Source: an uncultured Blautia sp.
GTDB lineage: Bacteria; Bacillota; Clostridia; Lachnospirales; Lachnospiraceae
Assembly (NCBI GenBank): GCA_900551715.1
Contig: URXG01000010.1
Coordinates: 1 to 51,343, forward strand
Direction of reading: 5' to 3'
Length of the DNA: 51,343 nucleotides
Both the position numbers and the translations under genes were made by a program. The notes under the pieces are model-generated. The model saw only the letters and a program-made list of their open reading frames with translations. It was not told the DNA's origin and did no database searches. This document shows positions 51,078-51,343 of this stretch, piece by piece; position 1 is the first letter of the stretch, and each line of letters starts with the position of its first letter.

Positions 51078-51343
51078 ATTACTCCTCCATCCTCTGTACA
51101 GAGTATGCAAAATGGAAAAGCACCTTTTGCTGCCTGTATGATCGAACTTGTTATGCGTATCCTTGCCACAGTTGGATTTTCCGGTATCATTGGCTATACT
51201 TCTATATGTATTGCCAGCCCTCTGGCATGGTTTGGAGCCTGTGTGCTACTGATTCCTGTCTACTATAAGATGATGAAAATACCTGATAAATTCAAGAATG
51301 CCTCTGCATTCTTGCTGCGAGATGCGCGTCATGCAATGCATGA
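51078..51343 (+). pseudogene. MATE-type efflux transporter fragment at window edge
   Basis: An open frame after a stop at 51075 encodes MIELVMRILATVGFSGIIGY, a helix (ASPLAWFGACVLLIPVYY) and MMKIPDKF, which matches the C-terminal helices of MATE family exporters from memory. The N-terminal three-quarters is missing, so it is a 3' remnant, or part of a gene that has been rearranged. The frame is still open at the window end. Confidence 0.55.

Overview
The window looks like chromosome of a gut-type Firmicute, most likely a Lachnospiraceae (Blautia/Mediterraneibacter/Dorea-like). The reasons are AT-rich DNA with strong AGGAGG-type ribosome sites, sigma-A promoters with 17-bp spacers, CUT1 sugar ABC transporters, a long secreted protein ending in a lysine-rich Fn3-like module, and scavenging genes for mucin or diet-derived sugars. 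I see no rRNA, tRNA, CRISPR array or phage block.

Region 1 (1-5110) handles N-acetylhexosamines: an ABC permease, a NahK-type kinase with a sugar-1-phosphate nucleotidyltransferase, an AraC regulator and glucosamine-6-phosphate deaminase. Region 2 (5090-9544) is a phosphate module (Na/Pi symporter with PhoU tail, response regulator, histidine kinase) with phased TGTWAA repeats upstream, followed by greA.

Region 3 (9998-22173) is a large locus that reads as Amadori-product (fructosamine) catabolism. It has three SIS deglycases (two FraB-like, one FrlB-like), a FrlD-like kinase, a FrlC-like epimerase, a cytoplasmic asparaginase, a complete CUT1 ABC importer (binding protein and two permeases, ATPase elsewhere), two GntR/UTRA regulators and a PHP phosphatase. 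Four of its promoter regions carry an AT-rich element centred on ACGT, three of them inside the -35/-10 spacer, so the pieces look like one regulon.

Region 4 (22472-32890) holds a YitT membrane protein, a 1588-residue secreted modular protein, a cysteine desulfurase-like enzyme, an Rpn/PD-(D/E)XK protein and a graveyard of broken genes (YibE/F, D-2-hydroxyacid dehydrogenase, adenosine deaminase, cytidine deaminase).

Region 5 (33065-37857) is a compact operon of a membrane methyltransferase-like protein, a GH3-family adenylase-like protein and a membrane GAF-GGDEF-HD-GYP protein whose GGDEF motif is degenerate. Region 6 (38388-46669) is a six-gene operon, mostly with overlapping start and stop codons: TetR regulator, TetM/EF-G-like GTPase fused to a Rae1/YacP-like NYN nuclease domain, LRR protein, HExxH+VWA protein, MoxR AAA ATPase and a secreted metallo-beta-lactamase-fold protein. 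This is the strongest candidate for an undescribed system.

Region 7 (46840-51343) has glgB and malQ convergent around about 780 bp of non-coding, highly structured DNA that includes a roughly 250-nt imperfect hairpin, then a MATE transporter fragment at the edge.
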